A DNA stretch of 64,000 bases from positions 72,592,528 to 72,656,527 of the forward strand of contig NC_092044.1 of assembly GCF_003086295.3 (NCBI RefSeq), in the 5' to 3' direction. Positions 1 through 12,070 of this stretch are shown here, in pieces (position 1 is the stretch's first letter; each line of letters opens with the position of its first letter). Made by a program: the position numbers and the translations under genes. The notes beneath the pieces were generated by a model. The model was not told the origin of the DNA. It made no database searches and saw only the letters and a list, made by a program, of their open reading frames with translations. Source of the DNA: Arachis hypogaea. Taxonomy: Eukaryota > Streptophyta > Magnoliopsida > Fabales > Fabaceae.

Positions 1-905
1 TCTATGCAAACGCATGGATCACTAGGAACCATGATCAAAGCATGAACCTAAACCCAAAGAATTGGCTTACAATGGTTTGGGGGAAATGCTTAGATTTTAG
101 TCCGAAAAATGTAAGGTTGGCGTTCAACTTGCCCATGATGCAAGAAGATGCATGCCCCTACACTAGAAGGGTCAACTTTGATCAAAGGTTGGACAAAGTC
201 CTCATGGACATATGTGTGGAAGGAGCTCAATGGAAAAGAGACTCAAAAGGCAAGCCGGTTCAATTGAGAAGACTGGACCTTAAGCCTGTGGCTAGAGGAT
301 GGTTGGAGTTCATCCAACGCTCCATCATCCCTACTAGCAATTGATCTGAAGTGACTATGGATCGGGCCATCATGATCCATAGCATCATGATTGGAGAGGA
401 ATTAGAAGTTCATGAAATCATCCCTCTAGAACTCTACAAAGTAGCCGAAAAGCCCTCCACCTTGGCAATGCTAGCTTTTCCTCATCTCATTTGCCATCTA
501 TGCTACTTAGCTGGAGTTGTCATAGAAGGAGACATCCTCATTGAAGAGGACAAGCCCATCACTAAGAAGAGGATAGAGCAAACAAGAGAGCCCATTCATG
601 GATCTCAAGAGACGTATGAGGAAGCTCATCATCAAGAAATCCCTGAGATGCCTCAAGGGATGCATTTTCCTCCAAATAACTATTGGGAACAACTCAACAC
701 TTTTCTAGAAGGATTGATTCATGACATGAACCAATTAAGGGTGGAACACCAAGAGCACTCTATCATTCTCAATGAGATTAGAGAAGATCAAAGAGCTGTG
801 AGGGAGGAGAAACAAAGGCAAGGAAGAGACATAGAGGAGCTCAAGGATGCCATTGGTCCTTCAAGAAGAAGGCGCCACCATCACCAAGGTGGACTCATTC
901 CTTAA
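1..905 (+). pseudogene. ORF2 of A1, C-terminal part, one nonsense codon
   Basis: The reading frame is open from the window edge to 905 except for one in-frame TGA at 342-344, where other copies have a sense codon (arginine in A3). The protein matches the A2 and A3 ORF2, which resembles the plant 'putative transposon protein' domain (Pfam Transposase_32, from memory). Visible landmarks are a KNWLTMVWGKCLDFSP block, an FNLPMM block, YTRRVNFDQRLD, and a charged C-terminal helix with REDQRAVREE that looks coiled-coil. The usual terminal stop after the His-rich tail is lost, so the frame runs five codons further. The function of this domain is not known to me. The upstream half is outside the window. 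Confidence 0.8.
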
Positions 906-1996
906 CTTCCTTGTTCTTATCTCTCTGTTTTTTGGTTTTTGAGCTTCATGTTTGTCTATGTTTGTGTCTTTATTACATGATCATTAGTATTTAGTAACTA
1001 TGTCTTAAGGCTATGAATAATTCCATGAATCCTTCACCTTTCTTAAATAAAAAAATGTTTTTAATACAAAAGAACAAGAAGTATATGAGTTTCAAACTCA
1101 TCTTTGAAATTAGTTTAATTATATTGATGTGGTGACAATGCTTTTTGTTTTCTACATGAATGCTTGAACAGTGCATATTTTTTGATCTTGTTGTTTATGA
1201 ATGTTAAATATGTTGGCTCTTGAAAGAATGATGAAAAAGAGAAATGTTATTGATAATATGAAAAATCATGAAATTGATTCTTGAAGCAAGAAAAAGCAAT
1301 GAAGAACAAAGCTTGAGAAAAAAAAAGTGGCGAAAAAAAATTTTTAAGAAAGAAAAAGAAAAAGCAAGCAAAAAAACCAATAGCCCTTAAAACCAAAAGG
1401 CAAGGGTAAAAAGGATCCAAGGCTTTGAGCATCAATGGATAGGAGGGCCCAAGGAAATAAAATCCAGCCTAAGCGGCTAAATCAAGCTATCCCTAACCAT
1501 GTGCTTGTGGCATGAAGGTCCAAGTGAAAAGCTTGAGACTGAGTGGTTAAAGTCATGATCCAAAGTAAAAAGAGTGTGCTTAAGAGCTCTGGACACCTCT
1601 AACTGGGGACTTTAGCAAAGTTGAGTCACAATCTGAAAAGGTTCACCCAGTCATGTGTCTGTGGCATTTATGTATCCGGTGGTAATACTGGAAAACAAAG
1701 TGCTTAGGGCCACGACCAAGACTCATAAAAGTAGTTGTGTTCAAGAATTAACATACTTAAACTAGGAGAATCAATAATACTATCTGAACTCTAAGTTCCT
1801 ATGGATGCCAATCATTCTAAACTTCAAAGGATAAAGTGAGATGCCAAAACTGTTCAGATGCAAAAGCTACAAGTCCCGCTCATCTAATTAGAACTAATAT
1901 TCATTGATATTTTGGGATTTATAGTATATTCTCTTCTTTTTATCCTATTTGATTTTCAGTTGCTTGGGGACAAGGAACAATTTAAGTTTGGTGTTG
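906..1996 (+). other. 3' untranslated region of A1
   Basis: No gene is seen. The stretch is A/T-rich and conserved in A2 (19123-20127, minus), A' (34863-36016) and A3 (60322-61216). Its last 40 bases hold a short hairpin and the recurrent AAGTTTGGTGTTG motif, which directly abuts the LTR (1984-1996). Confidence 0.75.
1959..1978 (+). other. Stem-loop upstream of 3' LTR (imperfect copy)
   Basis: GTTGCTTG, loop GGGA, then CAAGGAAC. This is the A1 version of the hairpin that is perfect in A' (35979-35998) and A3 (61179-61198); here the 3' arm has one mismatch. Confidence 0.6.
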
Positions 1997-3642
1997 TGAT
2001 GAGCGGATAATTTATACGCTTTTTGGCATTATTTTTAGGTAGTTTTTAGTAGGATCTAGCTAATTTTAGGGATGTTTTTATTAGTTTTTATGAAAAATTT
2101 ACATTTCTGGACTTTACTATGAGTTTGTGTGTTTTTCTATGATTACAGGTATTTTCTGGCTAAAATTGAGGGACCTGAGCAAAAATATGATAGGAGGCTG
2201 ACAAAGGATTGCTGATGCTGTTGGATTCTGACCTCCCTGCACTCGAAATGGATTTTCTGGACTACAGAACTGCAAATGGCGTGCTCTCAATTGTGTTGGA
2301 AAGTAGACATCCAGGGATTTCCAGCACTATATAATTGTCCATACTTTATTCGAGTTTAGAAGATGCAAACTGGCATTCAACGCCAGTTCCATGCTGCATT
2401 CTTGAGTAAAACGCCAGAAACACGTCACAAACCAGAGTTAAACGCCAAAAACACGTTACAACTTGGTGTTTAGCCCCAAGAGAAGCCTCTGCACGTGTAA
2501 AGCTCAAGCTCAGCCCAATCACACACCAAAGTGTGCCCCAGAAGTGGATTTTTGCACTTAGACTTATTTCTGTAACCCTAGTAACTAGTCTAGTATAAAT
2601 AGAACTTTTTACTATTGTATTAGACGTCTTTAGCTTTCCTTAGATCATTTTTGGACACTATTGATCACGTTTGGGGGCTGGCCTCACGGCCATGCCTAGA
2701 CCTTGTTCTTATGTATTTTCAACGGTGGAGTTTCTACACACCATAGATTAAGGTGTGGAGCTCTACTGTTCCTCGAGTATTAATGCAATTACTATTATTC
2801 TTCTATCCAATTAAGCTTATTCTTATTCTAAGATATTCTTTGCACTTCAACATGATGAATGTGATGATCCGTGACACTCATCATCATTCTCACATATGAA
2901 CGCGTGCCTGACAACCACTTTCGTTCTACCTTAGATCGAGCGCGTATCTCTTAGCCTCCATTCTGAAAGATCAGAGTCTTTGTGGTATAAGCTAGAATTA
3001 TTGGTGGCCATTCCTAAGATCCGGAAAGTTTAAACCTTGTTTGTGGTATTCCGAGTAGGATCTGAGATGTGATGACTATGACGAGCTTCAAACTCGCGAG
3101 TGTTGGGCGTAGTGACAGACGCAAAAGAATCACTGGATTCTATTCCGACATGATCGAGAACCGACAGATGATTAGCCGTGCTGTGACAGAGCATTTGGAC
3201 CATTTTCACTGAGAGGACGGGAGGTAGCCATTGACAATGGTGAAACCCAACATACAGCTTGCCATGGAAGGGAGTAAGAATGATTGGATGGAAGCAGTCG
3301 GAAAGCTGAGATTCAGAAGGAACACAGTATCTCCATGCGCTTATCTGAAATTCCCACTAATAAATTACATAAGTATCTCTATCTCTATTTTATGGGTTAT
3401 TTATCTTTATATTCGAAAACCATTATAACCATATGAATCCGCCTAACTGAGATTTACAAGATGACCATAGCTTGCTTCATACCAACAATCTCCGTGGGAT
3501 CGACCCTTACTCACGTAAGGTATTACTTGGACGACCCAGTGCACTTGCTGGTTATTTGTGCGAAGTTGTGACAAAGTGTGATTCATGTTTGATAGCTCTA
3601 AGTTGTTAGCGCCATTGTTGATGATCACAATTTCGTGCACCA
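1997..3642 (+). repeat. 3' LTR of A1 (1646 bp)
   Basis: Starts TGATGAGCGGATAATTTA and ends CGTGCACCA. It aligns throughout with the paired LTRs of A2 and A3. It holds GGCGTT/AACGCC half-palindromes near 2368-2470 and a TATAAATA box. Short ORFs inside it are not conserved in other copies. Confidence 0.9.
2594..2601 (+). promoter_or_regulatory. TATA box of family A LTR
   Basis: TATAAATA about 600 bp into the LTR is well placed for a U3/R promoter. The corresponding site in both A3 LTRs reads TACAAATA (near 53408 and 61811). Confidence 0.55.
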
Positions 3643-5300
3643 CCAGACTTAAGTTAGACCCAAGCCTAATATATATATACAACTTTTAATGAGAATTCAA
3701 CTCATTTTAACCTAATTTGAGGGAGAGGGGCGCTGAACTTGTGAAGAGAAGAAGGAAACCCCATTTCATTATTCATCTTCATCTTGTTTTGCTTGTAACT
3801 TGAGCTATGCAGCTCCGATTAACTAGCTGTTTGTGCCCACGCAAAGCTTTTGTCAAGTTTTTTAATTATAGCTAAACAAGTTGTTAAATAATTTGATTTC
3901 TTTGGCCCAGTTATCTCTTCCCAATAAATTCAAAACTTTGGTTATGGTGAATAAGTGATTTTTGTGATTTTGGGTGTTTAGGTATAATCTAGCACTTGAT
4001 TGCTATTAGATTTTGTCCAAATCAATATTGGGTAAGGTGAGTATATTCAAATCCCTTGTGGTTTTGTGTATATATGAAATCCTAGGTTTGATTTATGAAA
4101 ATTTGTGTATTTGCTAGCTTAAATTGGTTGTGTGAAATGTATTGGTGAATTGGTTGCTTGGAAGTGAACTTGTTGGCTGAGCTCATTAAACTTGGTTGAG
4201 GATTTTGGTGTTTTGTGCATATTGGAAATCGGCCATGGTATTGTTTCGGTTTTTTTATGTAATATGTAATGTTTTGTGGCACTTAGGCTAGTAACCTTTA
4301 GATAGGATTGAATGAGGTGGTTGTATGATTAATTGCATGTAAATGTTATGGTTGATGATGATTTTGATGAAGGTTGAAGGAGTGGTATATGGTGGAGTAT
4401 GAATATTGATGATTATGATGATTGTGATGATTAGACGAATTATGATGTTAATAATGGGTAATTGTTGATGTGTTGATGATTGATGATGTTGATGTTGATA
4501 GATTATGAGAAATTAGAGAATTTATGATGATAAGTTGATAAACAATGTTTGTGATTGTTTAGAATGGTGTATATGTGAATTGTTTGATGTTGGAATTCTT
4601 GATTATGTTTAAGATGTTTATATTGAGAAGACATTAAAGAAATTCGGAGGATTTGATGGTTTGATAGCTAGATGCTTGAGAAATAGTTGGGAAGTGTTTA
4701 CTATGAATATTTGAGTTGTGTTGAGTGTGTCTTGTTTAGTTTGGTTTTAGAAGTTTTAGAAAAATTAGAGAATTGTCACTTTTGGTAAAAACCTGTTTTT
4801 GGTTAATTTTGGCAGATCATAACTTGAGCCTCATACATTGAAATTGAATGATTTTAGTCTTAAAGATGATTTCAAGACCTTTAAAATGATATAAAGTTTG
4901 AGGAAAATGGAGTTTTATAGAAGAAGTTATGAGCGTTTGAAGTTCAGTGCAAAAATTTGAAATTCTGCAGTTTAAAATTTTTCAAAGTCTGGTACAGCAT
5001 GCGTACTTGGCACATGCACGTGACGCGGGTAATGGTCTCTACCCAGCACTCCCGCGTACGCGGCATGGTCTAATTTTTACTTGGATGAGTGCGCAGAACA
5101 TTGGCAGGTATACGCGAACATGTTTTCTTCAACATATGCATACGCACGACAGGGTGTGTGTGTACGCACAACCCCTGTTTTACTGAAAAGTTATTTTCTT
5201 TACTTTTGAAGGATTCTCTAACTTTCTAGATTCTTTAATTACCGTTTAAGATTTCTATCTAGTAATCAGTCCTTAAGACTATGAGAATGAGTTAGTAAAT
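3643..5300 (+). repeat. Diverged family-B-like LTR fragment
   Basis: This stretch is colinear with the first half of the element B LTR but strongly diverged. Shared landmarks are the GAGCTA-GC-GCTCCGAT block near 3800, the CACTTAGGCTAGTNACC block near 4280, a GATGAT-rich stretch at 4340-4560 and a CG-rich segment with GCGTACGC-type palindromes near 4995-5170. No coding sequence is seen. The right border is approximate, where minus-strand protease sequence takes over. A1 is inserted into it. Confidence 0.65.
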
Positions 5301-5689
5301 TAAATTGTTGAGTTTCTATTATAAGTTTAGAAGATGGTGAATTAGGCTTGGGAAGTTCACCATTACAAAGTTCCTCCTTCCCCTTCCGACATAAAGCAAA
5401 TTGACATCTCAAAACAATCCAACAATACTCGGTTCTTTGATAACCAATCAAAGCCCAAAAACATATCCAAACTAACCATCGGCAAACAGATCTAATCATG
5501 AACAAAGGTTCTATCCTCAATCTTGAAAGATATTTGCATACAACCCGAGTTAGTCACCACTGTCTGATACGGGGAACGCACATGGAAATTGAAAGCTAAT
5601 TTTGACATTTTCAACCCTAGTTCCTCGACCTTATCAAATGCAATAAATGAATGCGAAGCTCCAGTATATAACACTCTAACTTTTAGCAC
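5266..5689 (-). pseudogene. Ty3/gypsy aspartic protease fragment
   Basis: On the minus strand the frame from 5689 reads a retropepsin active-site region with YTGASHSFI, equivalent to the D-T/S-G-A motif (the catalytic Asp position reads Tyr here), followed by an ELGL element. After a frame change near 5500 it continues with the MFLGFDWL and LDCFEMSICF segments typical of chromovirus proteases. Gag upstream and reverse transcriptase downstream are missing. Its 5' end is fused directly to the end of the neighbouring D LTR. It is a relic of a family-D or family-B pol gene. Confidence 0.7.
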
Positions 5690-7992
5690 CTCATGACTAA
5701 AAGCTCAGGCGTTACTTACCTCTAAACCTTTTTATTTTATACTATATTTATTTAATATTGAGCCTTCACGAATACGAACCAAAATTTTAGCCAAGAAAAT
5801 GAAGAGTCTGTACTTTAAACCATTTAATCACAAAAATATACATATTCACGTAACATAATATACATAGACTTATTCAAAGATCCTTAAAGACAAGTCCTGC
5901 CCCTCTAAAAACCAAATCAATAAACGACAAGGAGAAAATAAAATTTAACAACTCAACTAGTTAACATAATCTTCTATGCTCCTATAGCTCCGCAATAAAA
6001 CTTCGCACCTGTAGTTGAAAGGGGTGAAAATAGGGGATAAGAAATGGGGAGTTCTTAGTAGGATCGGGGTGAATGGTTTGGTTTATTATCCAAATTTAAA
6101 ACTCATATTTTCTTATATAAAATTTTGCACGAAACGACACTCCATACATTTCACCGCTTACTAAGAAACTATTTTACCCAAAACTTATTGCTAATCCTAC
6201 TAATCACGGCCTCTAGCCCAACTCAAATCAACTCGGCCTCTGGACCAGATTAAATCAACTCAGCCTCTGGTTCAAATTAAATCAATATAAAAACTCAATC
6301 ACAAAATAAAATCAATCACAAGCACAAACAATGCGAGACAAACACAATTAGGGAGCAATTACAGTAAGTGCAACAAATAACAATTAGACAGAAATCATTA
6401 GATAGGCAAACCAAAATATTTAAGCATACCTAGACAAAGCAAACAAATGCAGTAATGTACATGTCTATCCTACTGGCCGTGAGTACACGTGTCGGTTACT
6501 TTGGCAGAACCCGACACACCGGTAGGTAACCCGAATATCATCTTCTTGAAAATCAGTGGGCGGTACACCATCACGAACCCCACCATTACGAGTGGTACAC
6601 CACCACGAATCTCGCAAGATCTTCAATTGGAAAAATAACACACCCGTGGGAGGTTAATAACTACGATCCCCACAAATATATTCACAACCCATTGGCGGTA
6701 AACAACCACGATCCCCACGTCCATCGTGACATTGGTCAAGTGGTACACCACCACAATCTTTGCCAGGTCATATCTCAAATTCAAAACCACAATCTTTTAA
6801 AATCTTAACCTGGAGCAAGTGAGACAAAGCCACAAACCTTGCGTAATAATTTTCTCGATAAAGCTCAAAACATAATCATTACTTTAATAATTCAAAATTA
6901 GCTAATATAATTCTTAAAACTTTAGAAAATCCATTTTGACTTCCAAAATAATAAAGAAAACCCGCTGGTTATTCATACATAGCCGAACTACAATCTCAAG
7001 CAAACAACAATAATTCAACAATAACTCAACCTAAACTTAATCAAACTGAAACAATAATCAATCAAACCAAAATTCACTTATCAAATTCACATTTAATTAT
7101 AATAAATTTACGAAACCCTACCTTCGTGTAGAAATTACAGCCACAGAAGCTTCAAGGAAGGTTCCCGAATGAGAAATTGAAAGAGAAAATGTCAAAATCA
7201 GCTACTCCACCTCTAGGGCTCCCTCGGCCGAACCTTGCATGGATGGACAGTAGCTCTGCCACCAATTTCTCCCGAACAAAAGTAACGTCAACGTGAAGAG
7301 AAGGAAGATACAAAAATTTTTATCAGATTAAATTTTTTTATCGGAGTTACGGATTAAAAGAAATTAGGCTCAGACGCTTTGAGTTCATGGATGTTTCTCG
7401 TTTCTCTTTCTCGGTTCTTCCTTTTTCTTTTTCCCCAAGTTCAATTCGGTGGTGGGAGCAAGAAAATGAAAATGATCAAGGATGATGGAAATGAAAGCAA
7501 ACATATGTCATTATTATATATATGTTTATACACATTTTAAGTCACGTTTCTTTTCTTTTCTTTCCCCTTTGGATCTCGACCAAGTGAATGGAGGTAATCA
7601 AATGTTGATTCATGATTAAGTGATTAAGTGGCATTAGTTATATATATGTATATATACATATAAGCCATGTTTTACTTCCTCTCTTTTGCTCCCAAATGGC
7701 TTCGGCCAATTCTTTCTTTTTTTTTTTTGAACTTTAAGAACAACGTTATTATACAAATCTTTATTTTAATTGAAGTGGTTAAAAATAAAATAACAATAAC
7801 AATAATAATAGTTCTTTTATCTTTTTCAAAATATCTCATTATAATAAAAATTATTTAAAAAATCTGATGGATTTTAAAATTTAAGTATCATAAAATTTAA
7901 TTTAATTACTTTTAGAAAAATAATTTTCTTTAAATAAAATAATAAATCATGAATAACTCATTATTTAATTTTCAAAAACTCGAGTTGTTATA
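5669..7992 (-). repeat. Family D LTR, left copy (about 2.3 kb)
   Basis: Matches the right copy (8428-8963 plus 37567-39544) over its whole length. Read on the minus strand it starts TATAACAACTCGAG and ends AGAGTGTTA. A segment at 6558-6760 repeats GGTACACC-type units. The last bases are merged with the protease fragment, so the canonical TGTTACA end is not seen. The A/T-rich part at 7500-7990 holds no gene. Confidence 0.75.
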
Positions 7993-8427
7993 TCCTACCC
8001 ATTTTACAAAAATTTTTGCCCTCGACAATTGAATAAAATAGAAAAGATTCATATCACAAGAAGGAAGTTCGAAATAAAGAATTTCACTGCAAGAAATCAA
8101 GGAAGAGATTCACATTAGCACGAATAAGGATTATACGTTAAAACGGAGCTAACCCCTAAAACTTAACTTCTAACATTCCCAAAACCCATGATTTTCATTA
8201 AGTTTTCCATATACATAAGTTATTAGTATTAAGTTGGCCAGGCTCAATATCATGAGGTATGCAATGGTAAGCTAATAGCGTTAATCAACAGACAGTCAAG
8301 CATATAAAACTCAAACTCTTGTCATTAAGACAAGTCCTACTGCATGATAGACACTCAAAGTATGTAGTGAAGCATAGTCAGCCCATTCTTAAGGCTCTAA
8401 CAGGAACGAACTACTCTGATACCATAA
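7993..8427 (-). other. Family D internal remnant with iMet primer site
   Basis: Only 435 bp separate the two D LTRs. On the minus strand the tRNA-iMet-type primer site TGGTATCAGAG (8414-8424) directly follows the right LTR, and the left end resembles the sequence before a family-B LTR (GGGC-AAAAATTTTTGTAAAATGGG). No gag or pol can be read between them, so nearly the entire internal region has been lost. Confidence 0.65.
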
Positions 8428-8963
8428 TGTAACACTCTAACTTTTAGCACCTCATGATCATACTAAAAGTTTAGGCGTTACTTAGCTCTAAACCTTTTTA
8501 TTTTATACTATCTTTATTTAATATTGAGCCTTCGCGAATACGAATCGAAATTTTAGCCAAGAAAATAAAGAGCTGTACTTTAAACAATTTAATCACAAAA
8601 ATTTACATATTCACGTAGCATTATATACATAGACTTATTCAAAGATACTCAAAGACAAGTCCTACCCCTCTAAAAACCAAAACAATAAACGACGAGGGAA
8701 TAATAAAATCTAACAACTCAACTCGTTAACATAATCTTCTATGCTCCTGTAACTCTACACTAAACCTTTACACTTGTAGCTGAAAGTGGTGAAAATAGGG
8801 GATAAGAACTGGGGAGTTTAGTAGGATTGGGGTGAATAGTTAGGTTCATTATCCAAAATTAAAACTCATATTTTTCTTATATAAATTTTTGCACAAAATA
8901 GCACTACATACATGTCACCTCTTACTAAGAAACCATTCAACCAAAACTTATCGCTGATCCTAC
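8428..8963 (-). repeat. Family D LTR, right copy, first segment
   Basis: Begins TGTAACACTCTAAC in plus-strand reading, the reverse of an LTR end in GTTACA. It is interrupted after cctac (8959-8963) by element A' and resumes at 37567. Confidence 0.75.
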
Positions 8964-9403
8964 TCATGAGCGGATATTTTATACGCTTTTTGGCATCATT
9001 TTCATATAGTTTTTAGTATGTTTTGTTTAATTTTTATTAAGTTTTTATAGGTTTTAGTGTTAAATTCACATTTTTTTATTTTACTATGAGTTTGTGTATT
9101 TTTGTACAATTTCAGGTATTTTTTGGCTGAAATTGAGGAGTTGGAGAAGAAGTCTGATTTAGAGACAGAGAAAGCGCTGCAGATGCTGTCCAAATCTGAC
9201 CTCCTTGCACTCAGAAGAGCATTTCTGAAGTTACAAAAATCCAAATGGAGCGTTCTCAACGGCTATGGAAAGCTGACTTCAAGAGCTTTCCAGTAATGCA
9301 TAATAGTCTATACTTTGCTTCAAATTCAAAGGTCCAAAACTGGCATCCAACGCCAGCCTCTTGCCCTCTTCTTAGTGTCCAACGCCCAAGGAACAGAGCC
9401 CAG
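8964..9403 (+). repeat. 5' LTR of A', first segment
   Basis: Aligns with the start of the 3' LTR at 36017. It ends in the TSD cccag (9399-9403) of the solo LTR. It includes AACGCC-type half-palindromes near 9350-9390. Confidence 0.8.
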
Positions 9404-11088
9404 TGGTACACGAAATTGTGAGTCACAATTTTCACACAACTCCGCGCAGTTGACCGGCAACTGTACTGGGTCGTCCAAGTAATACCTTACGTGAGTAAGG
9501 GTTGATCCCACGGAGATTGTCGGCTTGAAGCAAGCTATGGTCATCTTGTAAATCTCAGTCAGGCGGATTCAAATGGTTATGAGGTTTTGATGAATAAAAG
9601 AGAAATAAAACATAAAATAGGATAGAGATACTTATGCAATTCATTGGTGGGAATTTCAGATAAGTGTGTGGAGATGCTTTGTTTCCTCTGAGCCTCTGCT
9701 TTCTTATTGTCCTCATCCAATCATGCGTACTTCCTTCCATGGCAAGCTGTATGTTGGTGGATCACCGTTGTTAATGGCTACCATCTGTCCTCTCAGTGAA
9801 AACATGTCCGCTACGATTTCCCGCATGGCTAATCAGCTGTCGGTTCTCGATCGTGTCGGAATAAGATCCAATGATCCTTTTGCACACTGTCACTGCATCC
9901 AGCAGTCATGAGTTTGAAGCGCGTCATAGTCATCCCATCCCAGATCCTACTCGGAATACCACAGACAAGGTTTAGACTTTCCGGATCTCAAGAAAGCTGC
10001 CAATTGATTCTAGCTTATACCACGAAGATTCTGATCTCACGGAATAGAAGACTCTGTTGTCAGGAGAGGCAACCATGCATCGTGAACCAGGAGGCCAAGA
10101 GATACACACTCAAGCTCTTGCAGATAGAACGGAAGTGGTTGTCAGGCACGCATTCATAAGGGAGGATGATGATGAGTGTCACGGATCATCACATCCATCA
10201 GGTTAAAGTACGAGTGAATATCTTAGAACAAGAATAAGCATGAATTGAATAAAGAAACAATAGTACTTTGCTTTGATTCATGAGGAACAACAGAGCTCCA
10301 CACCTTAATTTATGAGGTGTAGAAACTCTACCGTTGAAAATACATAAGTGATGAAGGTCCAGGCATGGTCGAATGGCCAGCCTCCAAAACGTGATCAAGA
10401 GATAAAAAATGATCCTAAGATATTCTCAAAAATGCTCTAAAGATATGAATACAATAGTAAAAAGTGCTATTTACACTAAGCTAGTAAACTAGGTTTACAG
10501 AAAATGAGTAACTAAGTGTAGATAGTGCAGAAATCCACTTCTGGGGCCCACTTGGTGTGTGTTTAGACTGAGTATTGAAGCTTTCACGTGCATAGACTCT
10601 TCTTGGAGTTTAAACGCCAGTTTTGGTGCCAGTTTGGGCATTTAACTCTAGCTTTGGTGCCAATTCTGGCATTTTACGCCAGAAAAGGGTCTTTGGTGGG
10701 CGTTTGGATGCCAGTTTAGGCCATCAAATCTCGGGCAAAGTATGGACTATTATACATTGCTGGAAAACCCATGATGTCTACTTTCCAACTCAATTAAGTG
10801 CGCACCAATTGGGCTTCTTTAGATCCATAAAATCTAGTTCGAGTGGAGGGATGTCAGAATCCAACAGCATCTTCAGTCATTTCTCAGCCTCTCAATCAGA
10901 TTTTTGTTCAGGTCCCTTAATTTCAGCCAGAAAATATCTGAAATCACAGAAAAACACACAAACTCATAGTAAAGTCCAGAAATATAATTTTTGCATAAAA
11001 AGTAATAAAATATACTAAAAAGTAAGTAAAATATATTAAAAACTATGTAAAAACATTGCCAAAAAGCGTATAAATTATCCGCTCATCA
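9404..11088 (-). repeat. Solo family A LTR (A-solo, 1685 bp)
   Basis: A single inverted family A LTR, TGGTACACG at the left and CCGCTCATCA at the right, flanked by cccag at 9399-9403 and 11089-11093. No internal sequence is present, so it fits LTR-LTR recombination after insertion. It interrupts the 5' LTR of A'. Confidence 0.88.
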
Positions 11089-11093
11089 CCCAG

Positions 11094-11706
11094 TGTCCAA
11101 ACGCCCAGAGAGGACCCCCTAGCCAGCGTTTGATGACCTAGAGGCCTTCTAGCACGAGGATCTCATCAAAGCTCAACCCAAACATTCATTAAGTGGGCCC
11201 CAGAAGTGGATTTTAGCACTAAAAAAATGTTTTACCCTTACTAGTCATTAGTTTAGTATTTAAAGTAGACGATCATACTTTGTTAAGGATCTTCGCCCAT
11301 TATTCACATTATTTTCAAGTTTTACTTTGTATTTTTTTCAGTATGAGTTTCTAAACCTCCTAGGTTAAGGGGAGGAGCCCTGCTGAGTCCTATGAATTAA
11401 TAAAAGTATTACTATTTTTTCTTCAATCCATGTTTGATCTAATTCTAAGATGTATACTCGCTCTTCAACATGGTGAATAGGATGATTAGTGAAAATCAGC
11501 TCTGTTCGTCATACTAAGACGAACATGCCTGACAAATACCCGTGTCTGCTTGGGTTCATGTGAATACGTGACCGGAAAGCGCGAACCGCCAGCAATGTTT
11601 ATACATCTCTTAGACAGCTAATCCACGACTTCGTTGGGGAATTCTCGAGACACTAGTTCAGCTGATTTTCGAGGAGATTAGGATCTCTATGGTAGAGGCT
11701 AGAACC
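11094..11706 (+). repeat. 5' LTR of A', second segment
   Basis: Continues the alignment to the A' 3' LTR from about 36436 to 37050. It stops at gaacc (11702-11706), the left TSD of element B. The remaining roughly 500 bp of this LTR are not found after element B. Confidence 0.75.
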
Positions 11707-12063
11707 TGTAAGAACCGGCATTTTTACGAATAAAATCATTTAAGTATCCCAATTAAATTCTGAAAATTTAGGATGAGAATTTGGAGATTTAAATATGATT
11801 TTTGAACTCAGTAGGTCCTTCCGAGTTAGAAAATGTGTTTTCTGCAAAAACAGTAAAAAACTACAAATCGGCAGTCGAACCAGTTGAACCAGTTCAAGTT
11901 TGCCCAGTACTGCACAAGAAAAAGTGAGAATGGTCAAACCTCTTAGAAATATATTAGAAATGGAAAACCAGATGTTAGTGTTAAAGATTTGGCCCAAGTT
12001 GGGCCGAGCGGGCTAAAAATATTAGCAGGTTGAACCAGGTCCAAGTTGGGCCCAAGTCCCACA

Positions 12064-12070
12064 TATAAAA
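12064..12070 (+). promoter_or_regulatory. TATA box of B LTR
   Basis: TATAAAA lies 357 bp into the LTR, followed by the transcribed-looking leader. The 3' LTR reads a degenerate ATATATATGAG here (near 29632). Confidence 0.5.

Larger units (their letters stand above)
1..3642 (+). mobile_element. Family A retrotransposon A1, 3' part
   Basis: This is the 3' third of a non-autonomous LTR retrotransposon cut by the window start. Order: ORF2, 3' untranslated region, then a full 3' LTR ending in CGTGCACCA. It is colinear with 59450-62843 of the complete copy A3. The first five bases beyond it are ccaga, the expected right TSD; the left copy lies outside the window. It sits inside a diverged family-B-like LTR that resumes at 3643. 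Confidence 0.88.

Noticed and set aside
4082..4560. ORF and tandem GATGAT repeat as a gene
   Set aside because: A compositionally biased part of an LTR; no conserved frame between copies.
7667..7858. Hydrophobic ORF in D LTR, repeated at 39240-39446
   Set aside because: A/T-rich LTR DNA; the two copies differ in frame and length.
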